DNA of 64,000 bases, taken from JAAELZ01 sp965223465 (GTDB taxonomy: Bacteria; Pseudomonadota; Gammaproteobacteria; Arenicellales; Poriferihabitantaceae). Position numbers and translations under genes: made by a program. A model generated the notes under the pieces. It was not told the DNA's origin, did no database searches, and saw only the letters and a list, made by a program, of their open reading frames with translations. The stretch spans positions 1,364,001 through 1,428,000 of the forward strand of contig OZ245025.1 of NCBI GenBank assembly GCA_965223465.1, given 5' to 3'. The number at the start of each line of letters is the position of its first letter. Positions within the stretch are counted from its first letter, which is position 1. Positions 45,448 through 54,002 of this stretch are shown in pieces.

Positions 45448-46353
45448 GTGCTGGTTGAACAACTGTCTCAGTTCCCATTTGCGTGGAGCGCGCTGCTACT
45501 CATCATAGGCCTCCTGGTAGGCAGCTTTTTGAATGTCATTATTCTGCGCCTACCCAAGTCACTTGAATACCAGTGGAAAACACAGTGCCGTGAGTTGTTG
45601 CACAATGAATCAGATATTGGTACTGACGATACCAAAACTGATCCCCAGGCAGCAGCACCCCCGAATATTGCATTTCCGCCTTCACATTGCCCCCAATGTA
45701 AAACACCACTTAAGTGGTGGCAAAACATACCCGTATTGAGTTACATACTACTAAAGGGGAAATGTCATGCGTGTAAGCAAGCTATTTCTATTCGCTACCC
45801 TTTAACCGAAATGCTCACAGCAGGGCTCACTTTGCTGGCTGGCATGATCTTCCCTGAAACCAAGATTCTGCCTTGGATATTATTGGTGGTATGGTTATTG
45901 GTGGCGATGTCACTCATCGATTTAGACACGCATCTCCTACCAGATATTCTGACACTCCCATTAATGTGGCTAGGCTTACTCTTTAGTACTGCACCGTATA
46001 GCTTTGTTTCTCCTACTGATGCCATTATCGGCGCCGCTGGCGGTTATATGGTGTTATGGTTTATTTTCCAAATACATTACTTCATAACCAAACGCGAAGG
46101 GATGGGCTACGGCGATTTTAAATTACTCGCCGCTGCAGGAGCATGGCTGGGCTGGCAAAAACTACCTTTTGTGCTGTTAATTGCGGCGGGTGCTGGTTTG
46201 CTGATTACTATCGCGTTGATCCTGTTTCGTGATCACGATAAAAATCGCGCTGTGCCATTTGGCCCCTATTTGGCAATCGGGTTTATAATCGTTTTGTTCT
46301 GGGGGCAGCCGTTGGTACAACGTTATTTAAGCTTCTTTGGAGTGGATATTTGA
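45448..46353 (+). CDS. pilD: Prepilin peptidase / N-methyltransferase PilD
   Basis: Bifunctional aspartyl protease that cuts pilin leaders after Gly and methylates the new N-terminal Phe. The 301 residues carry the zinc-binding cysteine pairs C81/C84 and C106/C109 that mark the methyltransferase-containing form. The catalytic aspartates are in SLIDLDTHLLPD and GMGYGDFK, within several TM helices. The start is GTG. The stop overlaps the coaE start by 4 nt. Both pilins in the window, and probably minor pilins elsewhere, are its substrates. Confidence 0.96.
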   Translation: MLVEQLSQFPFAWSALLLIIGLLVGSFLNVIILRLPKSLEYQWKTQCRELLHNESDIGTDDTKTDPQAAAPPNIAFPPSHCPQCKTPLKWWQNIPVLSYILLKGKCHACKQAISIRYPLTEMLTAGLTLLAGMIFPETKILPWILLVVWLLVAMSLIDLDTHLLPDILTLPLMWLGLLFSTAPYSFVSPTDAIIGAAGGYMVLWFIFQIHYFITKREGMGYGDFKLLAAAGAWLGWQKLPFVLLIAAGAGLLITIALILFRDHDKNRAVPFGPYLAIGFIIVLFWGQPLVQRYLSFFGVDI

Positions 46354-46958
46354 TCTACAAAGTGGGCTTGACTGGCGGTATTGGGAGCGGCAAATCTACC
46401 GTTGCAAACTGTTTTAACGAGTTAGGCGTCCCAATATACAATGCTGATCAAATTGGCCACGAATTGAGTCAAAAACACGCCGAGGGTTATCGCGCCATTA
46501 CCGAAACCTTTGGGGCAGACATTCTACTCACCAACGGTGAAATAGATCGCAAGGCTCTGGGAGATATTGTATTTAATAATAAAGGACTAAAAACCAAGCT
46601 CGAAGCCATACTCCACCCATTGATCCTACATACTATGCATCAACGGGCCGAGGCAGCTACATTTCCTTATTGCATATTCGATATTCCCTTGCTTATCAAC
46701 ACAGCCGAACAGGATAATGTCGACCGGATTTTGGTGGTCAAATGCGCGCAAAAAACTCGCATCAAGCGAATTAGAAAAAGAAGTGATTGGTCAAATGAAA
46801 AAATCAAGTCCGTTATGGCCGACCAGCCGTCTGAACAAGTGCTAATAATAGAGGCAGATGACCTGATAGACAATAACCATACCATTGAAGCCCTAAAGCC
46901 TCAGGTTAAAAAGCTCCATCAACAATACCTAGATCTTGCTAAATCACACAACTGCTAG
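46350..46958 (+). CDS. coaE: Dephospho-CoA kinase
   Basis: Last enzyme of CoA synthesis, phosphorylating the 3'-hydroxyl of dephospho-CoA. It has 202 residues with the P-loop GGIGSGKST at 9-17 and the family segments NADQIGHELSQ, ILHPLILHTM and FDIPLLINTAEQDNVD. The start is TTG, inside the end of pilD, and shows tight translational coupling. The zapD and yacG genes that often follow are absent; the convergent mutT overlaps its 3' end by 15 bp. Confidence 0.95.
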   Translation: MIYKVGLTGGIGSGKSTVANCFNELGVPIYNADQIGHELSQKHAEGYRAITETFGADILLTNGEIDRKALGDIVFNNKGLKTKLEAILHPLILHTMHQRAEAATFPYCIFDIPLLINTAEQDNVDRILVVKCAQKTRIKRIRKRSDWSNEKIKSVMADQPSEQVLIIEADDLIDNNHTIEALKPQVKKLHQQYLDLAKSHNC

Positions 46959-47342
46959 ATATGGAGCAGCCTTATTGAGCAGAGGGTAAGCCGCTTTGAG
47001 CAAATCGTATTGGTTGGCTTGCTGAGGGGTTACCCAACGAATCAACTGCCCCTCAAAGCCAACCACATCCCCTTGCCAGCGATTGACAATATAGGTATGT
47101 AATGCAACCGCTGCGTGCTCATACTCGTGGTGCAAAAGCATCAACTTGGTCAACTGCTCGATGGAAATACTTAGCTCCTCTTTAAGTTCTCTTTTTAACG
47201 CTTGCTCGGGGGATTCACCCGGTTCAATTTTTCCACCCGGGAACTCCCATTGATGCGCACAAATACTCCCTGCCTTGCGTTGTTGAATCAGTAGCCTGTC
47301 TCCACTAACGAGAATTCCTACCGCAACTTGTATACGCATCAC
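46944..47342 (-). CDS. mutT: 8-oxo-dGTP diphosphatase MutT
   Basis: Nudix hydrolase that removes oxidised dGTP from the nucleotide pool. The Nudix box GGKIEPGESPEQALKRELKEE starts at residue 36 or 37 of 132, after the MutT-type N-terminus RIQVAVGILVSGDRLLIQQRK and EFPGG. Length and position next to secA/argJ support MutT itself, rather than another Nudix enzyme. It lies 11 bp downstream of argJ and is likely cotranscribed with it. Confidence 0.92.
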   Translation of the reverse strand: MMRIQVAVGILVSGDRLLIQQRKAGSICAHQWEFPGGKIEPGESPEQALKRELKEELSISIEQLTKLMLLHHEYEHAAVALHTYIVNRWQGDVVGFEGQLIRWVTPQQANQYDLLKAAYPLLNKAAPYLAVV

Positions 47343-47353
47343 TTATTTATCAG

Positions 47354-48586
47354 TTAGCTTCGATAATCCGCGTTAATATCGATATACCCATGCGTAAGGT
47401 CGCAAGTCCATACTACTGCTGAACTTGCCGTACCTAAACCCACATCTACATCAATGTTCACTTCCTGGCCTTCTATGTGTGCCTGCACCAGACACTCATC
47501 ATAGCCAGCGAGTGGACCATCGCCCTCTGCAATCACAATGCCTCCAATAGAAACGGAAAGCTTGTCAAAATCGATCGGCTCACTTGTTTTACCGACCGCC
47601 ATTACAATCCGTCCCCAGTTTGCGTCCTCTCCCGCAATTGCGGTTTTCACCAAAGGTGAATTAGCAATACTTTTAGCGATGATTCTGGCCGATTGATCAG
47701 AATCTGCGCCAGTAACACGAACAGTAATAAATTTACTCGCGCCTTCACCGTCCTTAACTATTTGCTGCGCCAGATCAAGCATAACCTGTTCCAGCGCTTG
47801 TTTAAGCAGGTTAGCATCAGGCGAATCGATACGATCTATCCGCTCATTTTTAGCCTGACCACTGGCAAATATTAAACAGGTATCGCTGGTTGAGGTATCC
47901 GAATCCACCGTAATGCAGTTAAAGGTTGTATCCACCACCTCATTTAGCATGGCCTGAAGTAGTGAGGCCTTAATTGCTGCATCGGTAAAAATATAGCTCA
48001 GCATGGTCGCCATATTAGGCTCGACCATACCGGATCCTTTAGCAATCCCCGAAATAGTGACTTGTTTCTCACCCAATTTTATTCGAGTACTGGCAGCCTT
48101 TGGATAAGTATCTGTAGTCATAATGGCCGACGCTGCATCATGCCAATTTTGTGCGTTGCGGTTTTCCATAGTGGTAGGGATTGCAGCAAGTATACGCTCA
48201 ATTTTCACTTGCTCACCAATCACACCGGTTGAAGAGACGTATACTTGCTCGGCTTGTAACCCGGCAAGCTGTGCCACGGCGTTTGCCATGGCTTGAGTAT
48301 TGGCTAAACCCTGTTTTCCGGTGCACACGTTAGCGTTGCCAGCTGAGACAATCAAAGCGCGCCCATTACCGGCAGCATGAACCTGGCGCGACCAAATAAT
48401 GGGGGCTCCTGGTGTCAAAGATTGCGTGAACACACCTGCGCAGGTCGTCCCCTCAGTTAGCACTGCTAACAACACATCATTACGCCCTTTATAACGTTCC
48501 TCTGAGCGTAATACCGAGAAGCCGAGACCTGCTACCTGGCCTATTTTTGGAAATATCGTTGGCGCGAGCGGTGATTTTTTCAACAC
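47354..48586 (-). CDS. argJ: Arginine biosynthesis bifunctional protein ArgJ
   Basis: Ornithine acetyltransferase of 410 residues that recycles the acetyl group from N-acetylornithine to glutamate. The self-cleavage site is intact: T194 in KGSGMVEPNMATML becomes the N-terminal nucleophile of the beta chain. Other family segments are SAGNANVCTGKQG, VSSTGVIGEQ and FNCITVDSDTSTSDT. It follows secA by 27 bp and precedes mutT. The cyclic acetyl pathway for arginine is implied. Confidence 0.95.
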   Translation of the reverse strand: MLKKSPLAPTIFPKIGQVAGLGFSVLRSEERYKGRNDVLLAVLTEGTTCAGVFTQSLTPGAPIIWSRQVHAAGNGRALIVSAGNANVCTGKQGLANTQAMANAVAQLAGLQAEQVYVSSTGVIGEQVKIERILAAIPTTMENRNAQNWHDAASAIMTTDTYPKAASTRIKLGEKQVTISGIAKGSGMVEPNMATMLSYIFTDAAIKASLLQAMLNEVVDTTFNCITVDSDTSTSDTCLIFASGQAKNERIDRIDSPDANLLKQALEQVMLDLAQQIVKDGEGASKFITVRVTGADSDQSARIIAKSIANSPLVKTAIAGEDANWGRIVMAVGKTSEPIDFDKLSVSIGGIVIAEGDGPLAGYDECLVQAHIEGQEVNIDVDVGLGTASSAVVWTCDLTHGYIDINADYRS

Positions 48587-48613
48587 GATGATGTAATCGT
48601 GATACCAGAAAAA

Positions 48614-51352
48614 CTATAACCGGCCATGACATTTCTTATATTTCTTACCAGAGCCACATGGACAAGGTGCATTTCTGCCGATTTTCTCTCCCTGACGGAC
48701 ATAAGTCTCATCACCCCCCTTCACAACGGCTTCGGCAGGCTGGGCATCTGTTGTTGGTTGAGGTGGAGTATATTGGCTAGCTGTCTCTGCAGCACTGGCA
48801 GCATCCAAAGTAGGATGATTAAATTGCATTTCCTGACGGGCCCGCTCTGCCTCCATTCGTGCAAGCTCCTCTTCCGATCGAAATTGTACCTTTGACAACA
48901 AACCAACAATTTCAAACTTAATGGTTTCCAGCAAATTCTCAAATAGTGCAAAAGCTTCTCTCTTGTATTCCTGTTTCGGGTCTTTCTGTGCATAACCACG
49001 CAATCCGATTCCCTGGCGAAGATGGTCCATATTGGCAAGATGCTCTTTCCAGCGCTCATCCAATACTTGCAACATCACCGATTTTTCAAGGTGGCGCATC
49101 GCTTCACTCCCCGCTGCAGCTTCCTTATTTTGATATGCCAGACGATATTCTGCCTCGATTTTCTCGCGCAACGTTTCTTCATGCAGGTCATCATCAGCTT
49201 CGAGCCACTCGCCAATCGGCATCTGTAGACCGTATTCGCTCATTATCGTCTCTTCAAGACCCTTCACATCCCACTGCGATTCCTGCGATTGAGGTGGGAT
49301 ATGCATCGCCATGACATCTTCGGTAACTTCTTCGATCATAACGGAGAAATTATCTGATACATCCTCAAACCCAATCAGTGTATTACGCTGCTGATATATA
49401 ACTTTACGTTGTTCATTGGCAACGTCATCATACTCCAAAAGTTGTTTTCGGATGTCAAAGTTATGCCCTTCTACTTTGCGCTGCGCGTTTTCGATCGCCT
49501 TGTTAACCCAAGGATGCTCTATCGCCTCGCCTTCTTCCATCCCCAACTTTTGCATCATACTCGCGATGCGATCAGAGCCAAAAATCCGCATCAGGTTATC
49601 TTCCAAAGACAAATAAAAGCGACTCTCCCCTGGATCACCCTGGCGCCCGCAACGACCACGAAGTTGATTATCAACTCGTCTAGATTCATTACGTTCGGTA
49701 CCAATCACATACAAACCGCCGGCCTCAATAACCTGCTGATGTCTTTGCTCCCAATCTTGTTTGATTACATCAACATCTGCCCCCTCATCTGCTTTCTCCA
49801 ATTGCGCCTCGAGGTTGCCTCCTAGCACAATATCGGTTCCACGACCGGCCATGTTGGTTGCAATAGTAACCGCACCCGGCCGTCCTGCTTCGGCAACGAT
49901 ATCTGCTTCGCGCTCGTGCTGCTTGGCGTTTAGCAACTCATGCTGTATACCCTCTTTTTGGAGCATTTGAGAGAGCAGTTCTGACGATTCAATCGAGGCG
50001 GTACCCACCAGCACGGGTTGACCCTTGGTAATACTGTCTTTAATTTCATCGCGAATCGCGACAAATTTCTCCGCCATGGTTCGGTAGACCTGATCTGGAT
50101 TATCCACCCGCATACCCGGCTGGTTAGTCGGTATCACGACCACTTCAAGCCCGTAAATCTGTTCAAACTCTGGTGCCTCGGTATCGGCGGTACCTGTCAT
50201 ACCCGAAAGATTACTATACAACCTGAAATAATTCTGAAAGGTGATAGAGGCAAGCGTTTGGTTCTCCTGCTGAATATGGACACCTTCTTTCGCTTCCACT
50301 GCTTGATGCAATCCATCCGACCATCGTCGACCCGTCATCATTCGCCCAGTAAACTCATCTACAATCACCACCTCATTATTCTGGACCACATATTCAACAT
50401 CACGCTTGAAGATATGATGAGCGCGCAAAGCGGCATCTATATGGTGGAGCAAAGAGATGTTGTTTACATCGTACAAACTCTCACCTTCTTGCAATAAACC
50501 GGCGCCCAAGAGCAATGCTTCTGCATGTTCATGGCCCGCCTCTGTCATGGTCACGCGTTTACTTTTTTCGTCGATAGTAAAATCTTTTGGGTCATTCTCG
50601 TCAGTTTCCAACTGAAGCTGTGGCACGAGCTGGTTGATCGCCTGATACACCGCCACATTATCTTCGGCCGGGCCTGAAATAATCAGAGGCGTTCTTGCCT
50701 CATCAATCAAAATAGAATCGACCTCATCCACAATGGCAAATCCCAAGCCGCGCTGCACACGCTGTGAAGCGCTAAATGCCATATTATCGCGCAGATAATC
50801 AAACCCATATTCATTGTTGGTTCCGTAGACGATATCGGCCTGGTAGGCAGCCTGCTTTTCTTCATGATCCTGACCAGACTGAATGACCCCAACGCTTAAA
50901 CCAAGCTTGGTATAGACCTGCCCCATCCACTCTGCATCACGACGAGCAAGATAATCGTTCACCGTCACCACATGTACGGGTGATCCATTCAGCGTATTTA
51001 AATAAGCTGCAAGCGTCGCGACTAAGGTTTTACCCTCACCAGTGCGCATTTCTGCAATTTTCCCTTCATGCAATACCATGCCCCCAATTAACTGAACGTC
51101 AAAATGACGCAGGCCAAGAGAACGCTTGGAAGCCTCGCGAACCGCCGCAAAGGCTTCCGGTATAATACTTTCCAGTGTTTCTCCCTGCTCAACACGCTGT
51201 TTAAATTCTTCCGTTTTGGCCATCAGCGTTTGATCATCCAACGCTTCGAAGTCCTCTTCCAGGGCGTTGATTTGATCAACAGTTTTATTCATTTTTTTCA
51301 ACAGCCGCTGATTGCGGCTGCCGAATACTTTGGTCAGTGCGTTACCGAACAT
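48614..51352 (-). CDS. secA: Preprotein translocase ATPase SecA
   Basis: Motor of the general secretion pathway. The 912 residues include Walker A MRTGEGKT at 102-109, the DEAD-type IVDEVDSILIDEARTPLIISG, the preprotein cross-linking domain, the second nucleotide fold with TNMAGRGTDIVLGG and QLRGRCGRQGDPG, and the C-terminal zinc/SecB-binding motif CPCGSGKKYKKCH. It is divergent from dciA, and a perfect 8-bp hairpin lies in its upstream region. No secM-like arrest gene is visible. Confidence 0.97.
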   Translation of the reverse strand: MFGNALTKVFGSRNQRLLKKMNKTVDQINALEEDFEALDDQTLMAKTEEFKQRVEQGETLESIIPEAFAAVREASKRSLGLRHFDVQLIGGMVLHEGKIAEMRTGEGKTLVATLAAYLNTLNGSPVHVVTVNDYLARRDAEWMGQVYTKLGLSVGVIQSGQDHEEKQAAYQADIVYGTNNEYGFDYLRDNMAFSASQRVQRGLGFAIVDEVDSILIDEARTPLIISGPAEDNVAVYQAINQLVPQLQLETDENDPKDFTIDEKSKRVTMTEAGHEHAEALLLGAGLLQEGESLYDVNNISLLHHIDAALRAHHIFKRDVEYVVQNNEVVIVDEFTGRMMTGRRWSDGLHQAVEAKEGVHIQQENQTLASITFQNYFRLYSNLSGMTGTADTEAPEFEQIYGLEVVVIPTNQPGMRVDNPDQVYRTMAEKFVAIRDEIKDSITKGQPVLVGTASIESSELLSQMLQKEGIQHELLNAKQHEREADIVAEAGRPGAVTIATNMAGRGTDIVLGGNLEAQLEKADEGADVDVIKQDWEQRHQQVIEAGGLYVIGTERNESRRVDNQLRGRCGRQGDPGESRFYLSLEDNLMRIFGSDRIASMMQKLGMEEGEAIEHPWVNKAIENAQRKVEGHNFDIRKQLLEYDDVANEQRKVIYQQRNTLIGFEDVSDNFSVMIEEVTEDVMAMHIPPQSQESQWDVKGLEETIMSEYGLQMPIGEWLEADDDLHEETLREKIEAEYRLAYQNKEAAAGSEAMRHLEKSVMLQVLDERWKEHLANMDHLRQGIGLRGYAQKDPKQEYKREAFALFENLLETIKFEIVGLLSKVQFRSEEELARMEAERARQEMQFNHPTLDAASAAETASQYTPPQPTTDAQPAEAVVKGGDETYVRQGEKIGRNAPCPCGSGKKYKKCHGRL

Positions 51353-51432
51353 AATATAGCTTTAATTGGTTTAGCTTATCGCTCATCAATAATTAATCGT
51401 GAGTCGTAAAGAAAGAATAGCCATTGACTATG

Positions 51433-51452
51433 GGGTTTGCCATTGCAAACCC
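51433..51452. repeat. Perfect 8-bp hairpin between secA and dciA
   Basis: GGGTTTGC (51433-51440) and GCAAACCC (51445-51452) flank a 4-nt loop. It lies about 80 bp upstream of secA and 60 bp upstream of dciA, and could act in the leader of either gene. No T run follows on either strand. Confidence 0.45.
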
Positions 51453-51514
51453 ATTACCATATGGCGATAATGAAATCGTATTATTTCCTTATGGTGCGTA
51501 TTATCCACTTTCCA

Positions 51515-51973
51515 ATGCAAGATTTCCAAACAATTGCGCACCTGATTCCCAACTTTGCCGATCGAGTTGACGATCCACCTGCGACCATCGCCAAGCAAAA
51601 CTCAATTCGCGATATTTTTAGAGAAATATTGGGACAAAGTGCTAACTTTATTCAACCCGTTTTATTTCGCTCGGGTCGCTTAGTGATTTATGCTCAAGCT
51701 GCGGTGTGGGGCCAACACATCCAACATCGACACGATCGCCTGTTGCAGCACTGCCGAGCAGCCGACCTGCATGTTAACGATATAAAGGTGAAAATCTCGC
51801 CTGACTTGGTACAAATGACTTCTCAACAATCACCACGTCGGGCAACTTACGATGCCGACAAGGCAAATTTGCACCTGGAGCGACTGGCTAATCAGCTACC
51901 AGAGGATCCCCTTAAAGATACGGTTCGGCGCTTATCCAAACGAATAAAGGAAAACCATCATAGCGAAGATTAA
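51515..51973 (+). CDS. dciA: DciA family (DUF721) replicative helicase loader
   Basis: A 152-residue protein with the DUF721 fold: SIRDIFREILGQSANFIQPVLFRSGRLVIYAQAAVWGQHIQHRHDRLLQHC, then a Pro/basic C-terminal tail. DciA interacts with DnaB and is the ancestral helicase-loading factor in bacteria lacking DnaC. Its place between lpxC and secA is typical of gammaproteobacteria. The start is chosen at ATG 51515, close to the domain; ATG 51491 or further upstream is possible, because no ribosome-binding site decides it. Confidence 0.8.
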   Translation: MQDFQTIAHLIPNFADRVDDPPATIAKQNSIRDIFREILGQSANFIQPVLFRSGRLVIYAQAAVWGQHIQHRHDRLLQHCRAADLHVNDIKVKISPDLVQMTSQQSPRRATYDADKANLHLERLANQLPEDPLKDTVRRLSKRIKENHHSED

Positions 51974-52016
51974 TCCTGCTTATAAGATAGGGTCATCCCC
52001 CTGATTGAATATTTAT

Positions 52017-52928
52017 TTACGCAGCAGCGACTGCGGGCACAAAATGAATCGGAGTGTCGGGCGAATCTTTAAGCGTAGTTAATTCCCATGCATCTTGCTG
52101 GGACAGCAGTTGACGCAGTACTTGATTGTTCAGTGCATGACCAGATTTATGCGCACTAAATGCACCAATCAATGGGTGACCTAACAAATACAGATCGCCC
52201 ACCGCATCCAAAATCTTGTGCTTAACAAACTCGTCTTTGTAACGCAGCCCATCGTCGTTCAAAATATTGTACGAATCCATTACGATGGCATTGTCAAAAC
52301 TGCCGCCTCTTGCCAGCCCTGCATTGCGCAAAGTTTCTAAATCATCCATAAAACCAAAGGTACGCGCGCGGCTGACTTCCTTAATGAATGACGTCGTTGA
52401 AAAATCTACCGTTGCATTTTGTACCGAATTCTTAAAAATAGGGTGATCAAAATCAATGGTAAAAGTCACTTTGAAACCATTAAATGGCTCAAACCTAACC
52501 CACTTATCTCCATCACGAACCTCGAGGGGTTTTTTGATCCGAATAAATTGCTTCGCCTTATTCTGCTCCGCAATGCCCGCAGATTGGAGTAAAAATACGA
52601 AAGGCGCTGCACTACCATCCATAATTGGCACTTCATGCGTACTTAATTCAACATAAGCATTATCCACACCCATGCCCGCAAATGCCGACATTAAATGTTC
52701 GACCGTTGATATTTTGACACCTTTTGATTCGATTGTCGTCGACATGACGGTCTCAGTCACGCTCTCTGGTGTCGCTTTTATTTCGACCGGTTCATCCATA
52801 TCGACACGATAGAATACAATCCCCTTATCCACGGGAGCTGGTTTAAGTGTAAGAAATACTTTTTCCCCAGTGTGAAGGCCGACACCCGTCGCTCTGATGA
52901 CGTTACTTAGCGTTCGTTGCTTAAGCAT
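52017..52928 (-). CDS. lpxC: UDP-3-O-acyl-N-acetylglucosamine deacetylase
   Basis: Zinc deacetylase that commits UDP-GlcNAc to lipid A synthesis. It has 303 residues. H78 in STVEHLMSAFAGMGVDN is the first zinc ligand, HKILDAVGDLYLLG holds the second His and Asp, and SAHKSGHALNNQVL contains the general acid/base His. The N-terminal TLSNVIRATGVGLHTGE is diagnostic. Usually it ends the dcw cell-division cluster; here the next genes are a two-component system, so ftsZ is not adjacent. Confidence 0.97.
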   Translation of the reverse strand: MLKQRTLSNVIRATGVGLHTGEKVFLTLKPAPVDKGIVFYRVDMDEPVEIKATPESVTETVMSTTIESKGVKISTVEHLMSAFAGMGVDNAYVELSTHEVPIMDGSAAPFVFLLQSAGIAEQNKAKQFIRIKKPLEVRDGDKWVRFEPFNGFKVTFTIDFDHPIFKNSVQNATVDFSTTSFIKEVSRARTFGFMDDLETLRNAGLARGGSFDNAIVMDSYNILNDDGLRYKDEFVKHKILDAVGDLYLLGHPLIGAFSAHKSGHALNNQVLRQLLSQQDAWELTTLKDSPDTPIHFVPAVAAA

Positions 52929-53355
52929 AATATCGCGTTAATAATCCATTAAGGTTTAAGATTGGCCGCGATAATACACGAAAAACCATAATTTTGACAG
53001 AAGTATGAACAAAATTTCACATCATTACTTTATACTTATATAGCAAATTTATTATCCATAAATATGGTGTGCTATTTTTTACCGATAATATGCACTAAAT
53101 TATTGAAAACAATCGCGGTAGAGATCGTAGTAGCCAAAAAATATTTCTACTCACTGTTTCCAACTGGATTGGTTAAATGCGCCAATAAAATTACCAGGCT
53201 GCCGCGCCCTGAAGATTGCAGTTAATTACATAAAACGGCGCGCGAGAAGTGTTATACAGCGCTTTTGACAGAAATCTTAAATGTGCGCTTGAGTAATACG
53301 GCGCCATATCACGGTAAGCAACGCGCTAACAATGGGTATTTTCTAGCCCAACCAG
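52929..53355. other. AT-rich intergenic region carrying the lpxC promoter area
   Basis: 427 bp with no convincing gene on either strand. A TATTAT at 52976-52971 (minus strand), with a weak CTGTCA 18 bp upstream, is a possible lpxC promoter. Position suggests this is where the dcw cluster (ftsZ) would be in relatives, but no ftsZ remnant can be read. Confidence 0.4.
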
Positions 53356-53997
53356 CTATAGAATGCCGAGCTCTTTCGCGCGTTTGACGCACGCCGTTCG
53401 GTTACTTACTTGCAGACTTTTAAAAATCGCTTGTAAGTGATATTTCACCGTGACCTCAGCAATATTGACAGCCAGGGCAATCTCCTTATTACTATAACCT
53501 TCCGCTGTTAAGTTAAGAATATCGAGCTGACGATCGGTAAAATTCTTGAATCTAGATTTTTTGCGCTTTCTGGCAGACCTTCTGTCGATGGTTTGATCAA
53601 ATGACAGCTCTGGAGCAATATACACATTCCCAGCCAGAACCTCCTCAATGGCTTTAGACAATTGATCAGAATGCATGCTTTTTGGTAAATAACCAAGCGC
53701 ACCAAGTTCCAATGCTCGAGAAACGCTATCAGCATCCTCAGATGCCGAAATAACAATCACTGGAGTAAACACCTGTCGCTCACGTAACGCCGTAATCAAG
53801 GCATAGCCATCTAATCCCGGCATTTGCAAATCAACAAAGATAATATCAAAATGCTCTTGTTTATCGACTTCAGCCAATGCACTGGTCGCGTTTTCAGCGG
53901 TAACGACCGATATATTTTGTTGTTTGAGCACTAAATCCAACCCGTCAAGAAACATCGGGTGGTCATCTACTAATAAAATTTTCAATTTTGCGTTCAA
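53356..53997 (-). CDS. NarL/LuxR-type response regulator
   Basis: A 213-residue regulator with a receiver domain (1-125; phospho-acceptor D56 in IIFVDLQMPGLDG, acidic pair D11/D12, K near YLPKSMHSD) and a C-terminal LuxR-type HTH (FTDRQLDILNLTAEGYSNKEIALAVNIAEVTVKYHL). It follows the hybrid kinase gene by 5 bp, so the two form a cognate pair. Target genes are unknown. Confidence 0.93.
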   Translation of the reverse strand: MNAKLKILLVDDHPMFLDGLDLVLKQQNISVVTAENATSALAEVDKQEHFDIIFVDLQMPGLDGYALITALRERQVFTPVIVISASEDADSVSRALELGALGYLPKSMHSDQLSKAIEEVLAGNVYIAPELSFDQTIDRRSARKRKKSRFKNFTDRQLDILNLTAEGYSNKEIALAVNIAEVTVKYHLQAIFKSLQVSNRTACVKRAKELGIL

Positions 53998-54002
53998 AGT
54001 AT